From Fictibacillus halophilus (GTDB taxonomy: Bacteria > Bacillota > Bacilli > Bacillales > Fictibacillaceae), in contig NZ_JAEACF010000001.1 in assembly GCF_016401385.1 (NCBI RefSeq), forward strand, positions 2,728,001 through 2,792,000: a DNA stretch of 64,000 nucleotides, given 5' to 3'. Below, piece by piece: positions 54,875 to 63,099 of the stretch. Under the pieces are notes generated by a model that saw only the letters and a list, made by a program, of their open reading frames with translations, was not told where the DNA came from and searched no databases. How positions within the stretch are numbered: position 1 is the first letter of the stretch; each line of letters starts with the position of its first letter. Position numbers and translations under genes: made by a program.

Positions 54875-55432
54875 ATGAGAAGAATTGTATTGTTTGGAAT
54901 CTCAATTGTATGTGTACTTGTTTCTTTAGGTATCTTATTTTATAGCATCGGAAAAACATCGCTCGTTGGAATCGCCGTTTTTCCAATGTGGTTCATGTTT
55001 GCTTCTTTTAATCCCGAAACAGGTCAAACAGGATTTCCAATTGTATCCCTATTGTTGTTAGCATTTGAACTAGCGTTTGTTTACATGAACTTTTACTTTA
55101 TAAAAACCGTTCTGAAGTGGAGCATATCGTTCAGCACCCGGTTGAAGGACAACATGGTGTTTCTGTTAAATGTACTTTCATTTCTTAGCATATTTCTTTC
55201 GGTCACTTTGATTATTTCAACGTTAATTCGTAAAGATTCAAGTTTCTTTGTATTCTATGAATCACTATCTCCAGCATTTAAATATGAAGAAACGAACTTA
55301 TTCTTATCCAACCTGCTATTAATCCTCACCTTTTTATCGGCGGCTTTCTTAATATATTTAAACATCCGTTTCATAAAATGGGTTACTCACCGCTTTAGAG
55401 GTAGAAAGGGGCACTTGATCGAGCAATCCTAA
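54875..55432 (+). CDS. Four-TM membrane protein of unknown function
   Basis: 185 residues with membrane segments near 5-25, 50-80, 95-120 and 143-165, short loops and a basic C-terminus (HRFRGRKGHL). AGAGG precedes the ATG. I do not recognise the family. It lies alone on the plus strand between two minus-strand surface genes and shares a terminator hairpin with FAD oxidoreductase 2. A sigma-D-like box upstream suggests possible co-regulation with motility. Confidence 0.7.
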   Translation: MRRIVLFGISIVCVLVSLGILFYSIGKTSLVGIAVFPMWFMFASFNPETGQTGFPIVSLLLLAFELAFVYMNFYFIKTVLKWSISFSTRLKDNMVFLLNVLSFLSIFLSVTLIISTLIRKDSSFFVFYESLSPAFKYEETNLFLSNLLLILTFLSAAFLIYLNIRFIKWVTHRFRGRKGHLIEQS

Positions 55433-55440
55433 ACATCATA

Positions 55441-55476
55441 AAAAGCTCCGCAAGACGAAGTCCTGCGGAGCTTTTG
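55441..55476. terminator. Bidirectional terminator
   Basis: AAAAGCTCCGCA / TGCGGAGCTTTT, 11-nt loop. It separates the convergent four-TM gene and FAD oxidoreductase 2 with only 45 bp between stops. Confidence 0.88.
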
Positions 55477-55477
55477 T

Positions 55478-57313
55478 TTATTTATTTTTCTTTTCTACTT
55501 GTTTGAGGATACTAGAAACAAGTGAATATCCTTCTTCTTTAAGAAGTGGTCTGTTCTCATCAACACGCTTAAATACCTCACCATTCAAGTAGCCTTTTTT
55601 CGCAGCGGCTGCCCATGGATTATTGTGTTGCTTATCACTCTTGATAAACCACTCGAAGATATAACGTGCTGCTTTGTCACGAGTTAATGATTGATCACCT
55701 GAGATTTCTGGCCAGTCTATCTTTTTGTATAGCTCTCGGTCGGTTCGTTCAACACCATTCTTCACCATCCACACAAACTGCTCCTCTGTAAATGGTTCCT
55801 GTGGCTTCAGGTCATTTTCATAACCTGCGAATAGAAGACCTCTTGTATACAAATCTTTTACCGCTGGATAATACCACTTTCCTTCATATAAATAGTTCAG
55901 TTTAAAAGGATATAAGTGAGCATCCTTTGCGATTAACTCTTTTTGAAGATTTTTAATGAGCTTCTTGTCCTTTGACATCTCACGGAAATTCACTTCTTTT
56001 TCATAAGAAAGAACAGAAGCGATGCCTGCTGCCTCTGCAGTTGACATTCCTGTAGGAACGATTCGAGCACTGCCCGCTGCTAAGGACGAAAAGCCGGATG
56101 CTTTACTCGCTACTAGTAAGTTGTCAATTTTTTTTGGAACTAGAGAACGAAACGGAATCGCGTACTGCTTAGGGTTTAGAATAATGTAATCCTCTCCGTC
56201 TGGTTCTGTCGCTTGCACATCTACGGGATAAGATCCAAACGCAATCGAGTCCCAATGATCTTTGTATTCCCAAACATCAGAGATAGGAAGCTGATACTCT
56301 GCCTTAATGTGTCGCGTTTCACGTACATACAGTTCATCCGGAAAATCAGCAATCTCTGCATTTTCAAAACCAGGGAAATTCTCTCGTAAAAATTTCAATA
56401 CATGCTTTGTTTCTTTTTTCCCAATCTCAATCGCTTCTTTTTTAGATTTCTCGTCTAATCCATCTACACCAAAAATCTGTAGAGCGTTAATATAGATGTC
56501 ACCGTCCGTTACGCGAGCAATGTTGAGTCCGCGCAATCGAGTCCGTTCACTTTCAGGCTTATACGCTTCTACAACACCCCAGAAGCCATATGCCGTACGT
56601 GGTTGAACGACTGCTTCCCCAAACGTCTCATCCTTCGCAACTTTATATACCTTGCTCCAGTCCACGTTCTTAAAATGCATCATGAGCGTGACCGACATAC
56701 TCGTTTCTTTCTTCCCGATGTCCTCTTGACCTATAAAATATGGAACTTTTGCAAGTGCCGCAAAATCAGCATGTGCCGTCGTATCAATGTATCGTTTCGC
56801 TTTATAACGCATCACACCGTCAGAGCCTTTTGTCTGAATCTGCTTGATCGCATTCTCGTCTTCAGTAAGTTCCACTTTTTCCACTTTTGTCTCGAGCTTC
56901 AACGTAATATTCTCTTCGTTCTTTACCAGTTCATCAAAAGCTTTCTCCGCTTTATCCAGATCAAACGAAATTTCTTTATCTACCATCTCATGCCATTCTT
57001 TAAATATTCCTGCGTTGGCTGGTTTTTTGTCCTTATCTATCCCAAGATCTAAGAAGTTCAACTCCCCGTATGTAAACAATCCACCTAGTCCATCACGTTC
57101 TACTAACATGAGTGTCTTCGCTCCTGCTCTTGCAGACGCAACAGCAGCTGCTACACTTTCAGGTTCACCTCCAACCACAATTACATCATACGTATCGAGT
57201 GGAAGGTTCTCGTCGATTCGAACTACATCATCATTCTTATACAGATAATAGCCTGTAGCTGCTCCTCCTGCTAGTACCATTACCAATATTACAGCTATCC
57301 ATTTTTTCAACAT
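55478..57313 (-). CDS. Membrane-anchored FAD-dependent oxidoreductase with SLH-like tail (paralogue 2)
   Basis: 611 residues from the ATG at 57313 (weak GTAGGG box); an ATG 14 codons upstream has no box. One membrane anchor, then DTYDVIVVGGEPESVAAAVA, MLVERDGLGGLFTYGELNFL and GFSSLAAGSARIVPTGMSTA. It is closely related to paralogue 1 through the whole length. The C-terminal 130 residues again have SLH-like units (YEGKWYYPAVKDLYTRGLLFAGY; AAKKGYLNGEVFKRVD). Substrate unknown. Possible roles are a surface redox or sugar-oxidising enzyme. The two copies lie 22 kb apart, both flanked by surface genes. Confidence 0.78.
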   Translation of the reverse strand: MLKKWIAVILVMVLAGGAATGYYLYKNDDVVRIDENLPLDTYDVIVVGGEPESVAAAVASARAGAKTLMLVERDGLGGLFTYGELNFLDLGIDKDKKPANAGIFKEWHEMVDKEISFDLDKAEKAFDELVKNEENITLKLETKVEKVELTEDENAIKQIQTKGSDGVMRYKAKRYIDTTAHADFAALAKVPYFIGQEDIGKKETSMSVTLMMHFKNVDWSKVYKVAKDETFGEAVVQPRTAYGFWGVVEAYKPESERTRLRGLNIARVTDGDIYINALQIFGVDGLDEKSKKEAIEIGKKETKHVLKFLRENFPGFENAEIADFPDELYVRETRHIKAEYQLPISDVWEYKDHWDSIAFGSYPVDVQATEPDGEDYIILNPKQYAIPFRSLVPKKIDNLLVASKASGFSSLAAGSARIVPTGMSTAEAAGIASVLSYEKEVNFREMSKDKKLIKNLQKELIAKDAHLYPFKLNYLYEGKWYYPAVKDLYTRGLLFAGYENDLKPQEPFTEEQFVWMVKNGVERTDRELYKKIDWPEISGDQSLTRDKAARYIFEWFIKSDKQHNNPWAAAAKKGYLNGEVFKRVDENRPLLKEEGYSLVSSILKQVEKKNK

Positions 57314-57454
57314 GATCCCTACTTTTTTCCGGACAAGTCTTAACGACTGCCTCATTCATATGTATAGAAGTACATCTCTTATTCTAGCAAAACTCTATTT
57401 ACAAGTTTAGACAAAATATGAACAAATCATAGCAATATGGAAAGGAAAGTTACC

Positions 57455-57706
57455 ATGAAGAGTAGATTTCTTACTATTTCCACTCTTTTCTTTGCTTTAT
57501 TTCTATTTGTATCTGTTAAACCTGTTAAAGCGGATCATGGAATTTCTATCCAGCAACGCACCGGTTATCTTGTTGATGATTGTACAGACACTATTGATTT
57601 TTCAAAGTCATTTTCAATGAAATTAACTTCAAAAGGATATGGATTTGTACCAATTACATCATCTATTGAGCCATATAACTTCTGGAACAAGTATGATTTG
57701 AAGTGA
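57455..57706 (+). CDS. Small secreted peptide of unknown function
   Basis: 83 residues from the ATG at 57455 (AAAGGA, spacing 8); an earlier in-frame ATG at 57437 has no box. Signal peptide FLTISTLFFALFLFVSVKPVKA, mature part starting DHGISIQQRTGYLVDDCTDT with one cysteine. No family recognised. It stands alone next to repeat copy 5. Confidence 0.65.
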   Translation: MKSRFLTISTLFFALFLFVSVKPVKADHGISIQQRTGYLVDDCTDTIDFSKSFSMKLTSKGYGFVPITSSIEPYNFWNKYDLK

Positions 57707-57788
57707 TGAGGTGTTTGTATGGGGTTTTGTGGGGGTGGTCCGCTGTAGTTAGAGGGGCAGATGAACAGTGGAGTAGTTTCTGTGATGG

Positions 57789-57900
57789 TAATTTCACAGA
57801 AACAGAAGATAATCTCACGAAAATATTGATATTCTCACGAAAAAACTCCATAATCTCACGAAAAGTAGTCATATACTCGCGAGTCGACACCCCTCGACAC
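57789..57900 (+). repeat. Phased TCACGA-box element, copy 5
   Basis: CACGA or variant boxes start at 57795 (CACAG), 57816, 57836 and 57857, then CGCGA at 57878 (spacing 21, 20, 21, 21). Ends CTCGCGAG and GTCGACACCCCTCGAC. Lies between the convergent secreted peptide and the stalk-domain pseudoprotease, 24 bp from the latter's terminator. Confidence 0.9.
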
Positions 57901-57923
57901 CAACCAGCAACCTCCTAGTCAAT

Positions 57924-57957
57924 AAAAAAAGCTAAACCACCTTAAGTGGTTTAGCTT
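57924..57957 (-). terminator. Terminator of the stalk-domain pseudoprotease gene
   Basis: AGCTAAACCAC / GTGGTTTAGCT with 5-nt loop; minus-strand T7. Confidence 0.88.
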
Positions 57958-57972
57958 CCTCACAACACCAGC

Positions 57973-59466
57973 TTACTTTCTATACGTACCGCCATAGTAA
58001 TAATACAGCTCAAACCTATAAGCCTCATTGAGAGTATCTTCTTCCACAGATAACCATACAACTGGCTTTTCCTCATTAAATTTAGGGAGCCAATGAACAT
58101 AAAGATCCCTGTATTGATTCTCCTCATTGACGTTCCAGTCCTGATCAATTTTATAAGGTGTACCGTGCAGTTTCTCCAAGCGTGCTTTCATCTCATTAAA
58201 CAACGTTGTTGCTTCTTTTTGTGTCATTTTTTCAGAGCTGTATTGATATGAAATTCGATTCAGCATCCTTTCTTTACGGAAAAATTCAAAACTTGCATAT
58301 CCTCCAGGTGCAATCGTGTCATCATTTTTGTAGCTGAGGTACGGAAACTTTGAATCCACATAAATGTCACCTTTTTGAAGTGATTGCACTTCAACATCAT
58401 CCATTCCTAACAAAACATCCGTAATCGTCTTCATTTTATTCAAAGGTAGCTTGTGGAAAAATCCACTCGTCTTGATATCAGAGTGATTCATTGAGAAGTA
58501 TTGCTTCCATTTCTCGACTTTTGAAGTTGATTCATAGTACTCGATCGTATTGTCTAAATCAAGCTCGCTGGATAACCCGATCACGTCACCTTCATAATTA
58601 AAAAGTGGTGTACCGATAAATGAGTTTACATATGGAGTCTTCGTATAAAGCTGCTCACTCAATCGATTCTCAAAACCATCTACTTTTACTTCAGTTCCTT
58701 TAGAAGCATCAATCGCAACAGCTTTTTGCCCTTTCGAAACACCAGAAAAATGAACGTTTACAGGCTTGATCGTTAATGGCGATGCTAACTTTATAAGAGC
58801 TATATTTTCGATAAGGTCCATATCTACAATACCTTCAACCTGAACCTTCTCTCCTTTCACTGTCTCAATGTATGCTCCTTCAGCTTGGTTTACAGCAGTT
58901 TGTGTTGTCAAAACGAGACTTGGACTAACGACAACACCAGCCCCTTTATTAATATAAGGCAAACCATGCTTCAATTTTGTGATTGTTACTACCTTTTCTT
59001 GGTTTGTTTCTACAAACTTCGTAAAATCAGCTCCTGTTATATGTACGCTTTTATTTCTGGAATCGTAAGCGACCTTTGCGTGCAAAGTCTCTCCCACAAA
59101 ACGTAGTGGTACTACAACCCGGTTGTTTACCGCTTGAGCTGGCACATCAAGTATTCTTTTCACTCCGTTGATATAGGCCGTTTTCGAGCCTATCTTCAAG
59201 TAAATATTGATACTATCCTTCTTAATTCGTACAGTTTGGTCAGAAGATTGATACGTAACAGTAGCTCCAAGGCCCTCTGAAACTGCTCGGATTGGAACAA
59301 GGGCACGGTTCTCTTTAATGATAGGCTGCTGGTCGTATTGTTGCTTTGCTCCGTTCATATATAACGAAATGGAACTACTCGCATCCGCTTTTTCAGAAAA
59401 TGTTAAAGGTGATAACGTAAGTGAAAGTCCGATACCTAAACTTATAAGTTGATTTCTAAGTCTCAT
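57973..59466 (-). CDS. Secreted stalk-domain protein with degenerate trypsin-like domain
   Basis: 497 residues from the ATG at 59466, behind AGAAGGAGA. Signal peptide, then one copper-amine-oxidase-N (stalk) domain (about 30-150: NRALVPIRAVSEGLGATVTY, NRVVVPLRFVGETLHAKVAY). Residues 165-320 align with DegP/HtrA-type proteases: GAGVVVSPSLVLTTQTAVNQ, DLIENIALIKLASP, NSFIGTPLFNYEGDVIGL. The catalytic His (usual TNxHV) reads TQTAV, the Asp position has N, and the Ser of GNSGGP is replaced, so the triad appears lost. The rest is unknown. A probable binding or scaffold role, not proteolysis. Confidence 0.75.
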   Translation of the reverse strand: MRLRNQLISLGIGLSLTLSPLTFSEKADASSSISLYMNGAKQQYDQQPIIKENRALVPIRAVSEGLGATVTYQSSDQTVRIKKDSINIYLKIGSKTAYINGVKRILDVPAQAVNNRVVVPLRFVGETLHAKVAYDSRNKSVHITGADFTKFVETNQEKVVTITKLKHGLPYINKGAGVVVSPSLVLTTQTAVNQAEGAYIETVKGEKVQVEGIVDMDLIENIALIKLASPLTIKPVNVHFSGVSKGQKAVAIDASKGTEVKVDGFENRLSEQLYTKTPYVNSFIGTPLFNYEGDVIGLSSELDLDNTIEYYESTSKVEKWKQYFSMNHSDIKTSGFFHKLPLNKMKTITDVLLGMDDVEVQSLQKGDIYVDSKFPYLSYKNDDTIAPGGYASFEFFRKERMLNRISYQYSSEKMTQKEATTLFNEMKARLEKLHGTPYKIDQDWNVNEENQYRDLYVHWLPKFNEEKPVVWLSVEEDTLNEAYRFELYYYYGGTYRK

Positions 59467-59511
59467 TATAAATTCTCCTTCTATCATCTTTAATAAACCT
59501 TTGCCGAACTA

Positions 59512-59540
59512 GAAAAAAGCCTTGAGCTTACCTCAAGGCT
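59512..59540 (-). terminator. Terminator of the SLH-NTF2 protein gene
   Basis: AGCCTTGAG / CTCAAGGCT with 5-nt loop; minus-strand T6. Confidence 0.88.
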
Positions 59541-59550
59541 GTGAATCATT

Positions 59551-60699
59551 TTACTCTTGTTCCTCTTCAAAATAAGTGTCATAAAGGACACCTGTTAAGT
59601 AGTCTGTAGAATACACTTTCCATGAATCATCACGCTTGATCAGATGATACATGCTAGAAAGATCCTCTTCATAAGTATCTGTCACATTTTTCTTTAACTC
59701 TTCATCATAATAAGTGATCGTATACTTCACGATAAAGTTTTCTACATTTACTTTTGCAAAGCGAGTTGAAGAAGAGACAAGCGTTAACTTCGGTTCACTA
59801 ATCAACTCTTGTTTTTCTTCATAGAAGAATTCTTCTTCTCCTTCTACAGGCTCTTCATCTTCTGGAATCTCTTCTTCATATCCTAATCCAAGGAATTGAC
59901 CCATCATCGCATGAACAAGGCCATAGTGATTCTTGTCGTTTAGCATTGTCAGTTTATCGAGATCTTGTTCATTAAAAGCTGCCATGCCATCTTTTTCGTT
60001 CTGTAGAACTAGAGTCGTTAGTGCTCCTGCTTGAGGAAGACCTACTTCTTCTTTCCAAAGCGCTCTGCGAATCATAACTGCAGCTTCTGCACGTGTTGCG
60101 TTTGTGTCAGGAGAAACTTGCGTAGGAGACGTTCCACCTACAATTTCAACTTGGTTGGCTTGACGAATATGATTATACGCCCAGTGGTTGCTCTTTAAGT
60201 CAGCAAACGTTTTTGCCGTACCTTTCGTAAAGTCCACAGTTGGATCGAATGCTCTAACAAGGATCGATGAGATTTCAGCACGAGTGATCTTGCCGTTCGG
60301 ATCAAAAGTTGTTGCTGTTTTTCCAGAAACCACTCCTAATGCACTCGCCGTGTTGATATCGTTTTGAGCCCAGTGACCTTTTGTATCAGTAAATGCTGTT
60401 CCGGTTTTTGTTGTTTCTAACTCCAATGCACGAACGATCATCGCAACAAATTCAGCACGTGAAATCGTGTTGTTCGGTTTTAAATAAAGGTAAACAATTC
60501 CTTGCTTGCGGTTATATTCTTTTTGACCACGTAAAATATCAGCTTGTAACAAATCAAGCATTTCTGTCTCTGCCCATGTATCCCACGTATCATCTGGATA
60601 ATAGTTATCCCACGGATCTTTATACTCTGCTTTAACCGGTGAAGCGATTGTTCCAGCTAGGATCGCCGCACTTACTAATCCCCCAATAAACTTTTTCAA
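59551..60699 (-). CDS. SLH-domain surface protein with C-terminal NTF2-like region
   Basis: 382 residues. Signal peptide MKKFIGGLVSAAILAGTIAS, three SLH domains (about 30-215: YLYLKPNNTISRAEFVAMIV; FTDTKGHWAQNDIN; FADLKSNHWAYNHI). Then an acidic spacer (EEEIPEDEEPVEGEEEFFYE) and a C-terminal domain of about 90 residues with an NTF2-like beta pattern ending DSWKVYSTDYLTG. It should bind the pyruvylated wall polymer; its other activity is unknown. Possible SecA2/SlaP substrate. Confidence 0.85.
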   Translation of the reverse strand: MKKFIGGLVSAAILAGTIASPVKAEYKDPWDNYYPDDTWDTWAETEMLDLLQADILRGQKEYNRKQGIVYLYLKPNNTISRAEFVAMIVRALELETTKTGTAFTDTKGHWAQNDINTASALGVVSGKTATTFDPNGKITRAEISSILVRAFDPTVDFTKGTAKTFADLKSNHWAYNHIRQANQVEIVGGTSPTQVSPDTNATRAEAAVMIRRALWKEEVGLPQAGALTTLVLQNEKDGMAAFNEQDLDKLTMLNDKNHYGLVHAMMGQFLGLGYEEEIPEDEEPVEGEEEFFYEEKQELISEPKLTLVSSSTRFAKVNVENFIVKYTITYYDEELKKNVTDTYEEDLSSMYHLIKRDDSWKVYSTDYLTGVLYDTYFEEEQE

Positions 60700-60926
60700 A
60701 AAAGTTCCCCTCGTTTCAAAATATTATACATTACGGAAAAATTTTATAATTTTTACAACGTTTTGTCCTATGTCATTTGTACTATTTTTCAAAAGTAATT
60801 TTAGTTAAAACGCTTGTGGTAACAGGTTTTATAGATTATTACACCGTTCGACAATATTCGCTATCAGCATCTCCATTGTTTGCAGCAAAAACCAATACTT
60901 CACAATGTTAAGTTATTTTATAAAAA

Positions 60927-60955
60927 CAAAAAGACTCATCACAATGGATGAGCCT
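60927..60955 (-). terminator. Terminator of LtaS-family gene B
   Basis: AGACTCATC / GATGAGCCT with 6-nt loop, minus-strand T5 and GTTTTT. The remainder of 60700-60926 has no recognisable gene. Confidence 0.78.
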
Positions 60956-60960
60956 CCTCA

Positions 60961-62928
60961 TTAATTCTTTTTCATTATATTTTCTAATACATCACTAAAA
61001 ATAACTTTGTCTGATATGGATATTTCTTTCTTTGCTTGATCATAAGCAGGTTTACACAAATTAATATCCGTTATCTTTCCTGTCTTACCGTCAAAGCATG
61101 TACCTTTATCAAAGAAACCATCCACCGATGACTTGTAGGTGTAGTCCCCATTCGTAAATGATAGGTCTCGCTGAACGACCAACTGGTTCTGCTCATCAAA
61201 TAAGTTTCCACCCATCATAAAACGATCATTAAACGGAATCCCTAACGCATGAAGAATTGTTGGCGAAAGATCAAGCTGTCCACCCGTTCTTTCATACACA
61301 CCTTTTCCTTCGTCGTTCGGCAAGTGCATCACAAGCGGAACTTCGTGGAACGTCTTTTCAATGTTGTATGGCGTATACTCTTCTCCGGCAATTTTCATCA
61401 TCGCTTCGTTGTTATCAACGCCATAGTCGTGATCTCCATAAAGCAGTAGTACGGTCTCGTCCCACAGATTTTCCTTTTTAAGACGTTCAACTAGCATACC
61501 AACCGCTTCATCTACATAATGAACAGAATGAAGATAGTCTCCAACAATGTCCCCTTCATATTCTCCAACGTCCAGTTTGCGGTAACTCGACTGGATATTA
61601 TAAGGATGGTGACTTGTTAGGGCTACCATAAATCCATAAAACGGCTGCTTCATTTTTAGAAGCTCATCAACAGACTGCTGCATGAACGGTTTGTCACCGA
61701 GTGTCCACCCTGCAATCTCCCCGTCTTTAAAATCACCTTCACCAAAGAAGTGGTCAAATCCATAATTATCATACACCACATAACGGTTCCAGAAGCTCTT
61801 CTTATAAGCATGAAACGCCGCGGTTTCGTATCCTTTTTGTTTTAAGATACCAGGCAGCGCATCGAACGTGTTACTCGGATATCGCACATAAACAGATCCC
61901 GAATATAACGGATGAAGCGATGCGTTCGCTAGAAACTCAGCATCCGACGTACGCCCTTGCCCCGTTTGAAGAGAGAAGTTCGGGAAGTACATGCTGTCAT
62001 TGATCAGTTTATTAATATTCGGCGTAATTTCCTCACCGTTAATCTTTTGATTGATCACAAAATTTTGGAATGCTTCCAGTTGAATCATGATCACGTTCTT
62101 ATCTTTTGCCACACCATAAAACGGCGTTTCCTTACTCATTTCTTTTTGATGATTCGCGAACCAGTCTTCGATCTCTTCTGACTCTTTCGCCGAAATCTTC
62201 TTTTGTTGAAAGACCGTTTCGTTCACAAAACGATAAACATCAAAACCATGGAATCCTAATAGACCCGTTTGGCTATAAAGCGCCATGTTGTACCAGTTGC
62301 TCGCAAAAAGAGCCGATCCGTACTTTTTCGTATATTCATTGATCGGACTCATGATAAAGAGGTATCCGATGATGAGTGCTGCCAATCCCAAAGCGCCACG
62401 TGTTACGGCACGCGCTTTCAACTGCCCGTTTCCTCGCTTGATCAGAATGATCGTCAGTGGAATTAACACGAGTAGGTCTGCAATAAAAATAAGATCTTTT
62501 CCTTGAAATAAATCTAGGATACTACCAGAAATCGCCCCAACTTGATTAGCTTGCGACAACACCGTCATCGATAACAAGTCATTGAAATATCTGTAGTAGA
62601 TCAGGTCTCCCACTATTAAAAAAGTGAGAATTCCATTCAGGATAAGTAAGCTGATCCAGCGTTTGCTTTGTTTTAAGAAAAGCGTCCAGAACGAGACAAC
62701 AAGTAGCGCGCCCGCACTAATTAACGTTAATCCCGCGTAAAATCCAATGATTGTTCCTTCATTTAAAAGTTTACTAAGGCTCTCTTTTACATAGCCCACA
62801 AGACCCGTTTGAGCAAAAACGGTATCAGAAAAAGCAGCAAATAAGTAGAGTTTAAGAAAGACAGCGATCAGAAAGGCACCATAAAAAAAGAAGTCCCATC
62901 CCCAGCGCTTAAAACCTTTAGAAATCAT
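60961..62928 (-). CDS. LtaS-family sulfatase-domain membrane enzyme (paralogue B)
   Basis: 655 residues. Five N-terminal membrane segments, then an extracellular alkaline-phosphatase-type domain with catalytic Thr in GQGRTSDAEF, metal-site VIMIQLEAFQ, LLLYGDHDYGVDN and VALTSHHPYN. Same family as the protein at 33.5 kb but clearly a separate branch. It probably polymerises glycerol phosphate or transfers it to a glycan outside the membrane. AGGGGATA precedes the ATG. Confidence 0.85.
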   Translation of the reverse strand: MISKGFKRWGWDFFFYGAFLIAVFLKLYLFAAFSDTVFAQTGLVGYVKESLSKLLNEGTIIGFYAGLTLISAGALLVVSFWTLFLKQSKRWISLLILNGILTFLIVGDLIYYRYFNDLLSMTVLSQANQVGAISGSILDLFQGKDLIFIADLLVLIPLTIILIKRGNGQLKARAVTRGALGLAALIIGYLFIMSPINEYTKKYGSALFASNWYNMALYSQTGLLGFHGFDVYRFVNETVFQQKKISAKESEEIEDWFANHQKEMSKETPFYGVAKDKNVIMIQLEAFQNFVINQKINGEEITPNINKLINDSMYFPNFSLQTGQGRTSDAEFLANASLHPLYSGSVYVRYPSNTFDALPGILKQKGYETAAFHAYKKSFWNRYVVYDNYGFDHFFGEGDFKDGEIAGWTLGDKPFMQQSVDELLKMKQPFYGFMVALTSHHPYNIQSSYRKLDVGEYEGDIVGDYLHSVHYVDEAVGMLVERLKKENLWDETVLLLYGDHDYGVDNNEAMMKIAGEEYTPYNIEKTFHEVPLVMHLPNDEGKGVYERTGGQLDLSPTILHALGIPFNDRFMMGGNLFDEQNQLVVQRDLSFTNGDYTYKSSVDGFFDKGTCFDGKTGKITDINLCKPAYDQAKKEISISDKVIFSDVLENIMKKN

Positions 62929-62978
62929 TCACGTGTATCCCCTTTCAGTACCTCTATCATTTTACATTTATATATAAA

Positions 62979-63013
62979 AAAGGGCAATCATCCCTGATTG
63001 ATGATTGCCCTTT
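62979..63013 (-). terminator. Terminator of the DUF2334 gene
   Basis: AAAGGGCAATCAT / ATGATTGCCCTTT, 9-nt loop; T-run on the minus strand. It lies 85 nt beyond the stop at 63100 and may also serve transcripts from either side. Confidence 0.7.
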
Positions 63014-63099
63014 AGTAAAGAACTCTATTAAATAAGAAGAATAATGTAAACTCTGGAAATTGAATAGAATGAGGAAAAACATGAAAATACTATTCTAAT

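Noticed and set aside
35385..57890. Reverse-strand ORFs across the repeat copies that encode REI-like heptads (for example FREIIDKTREII, ARFREINKKF)
   Set aside because: The 21-bp spacing gives a false 7-residue repeat. Four copies include a 20-bp step that breaks the frame, and there are no ribosome sites or conserved starts. They are by-products of the DNA element.
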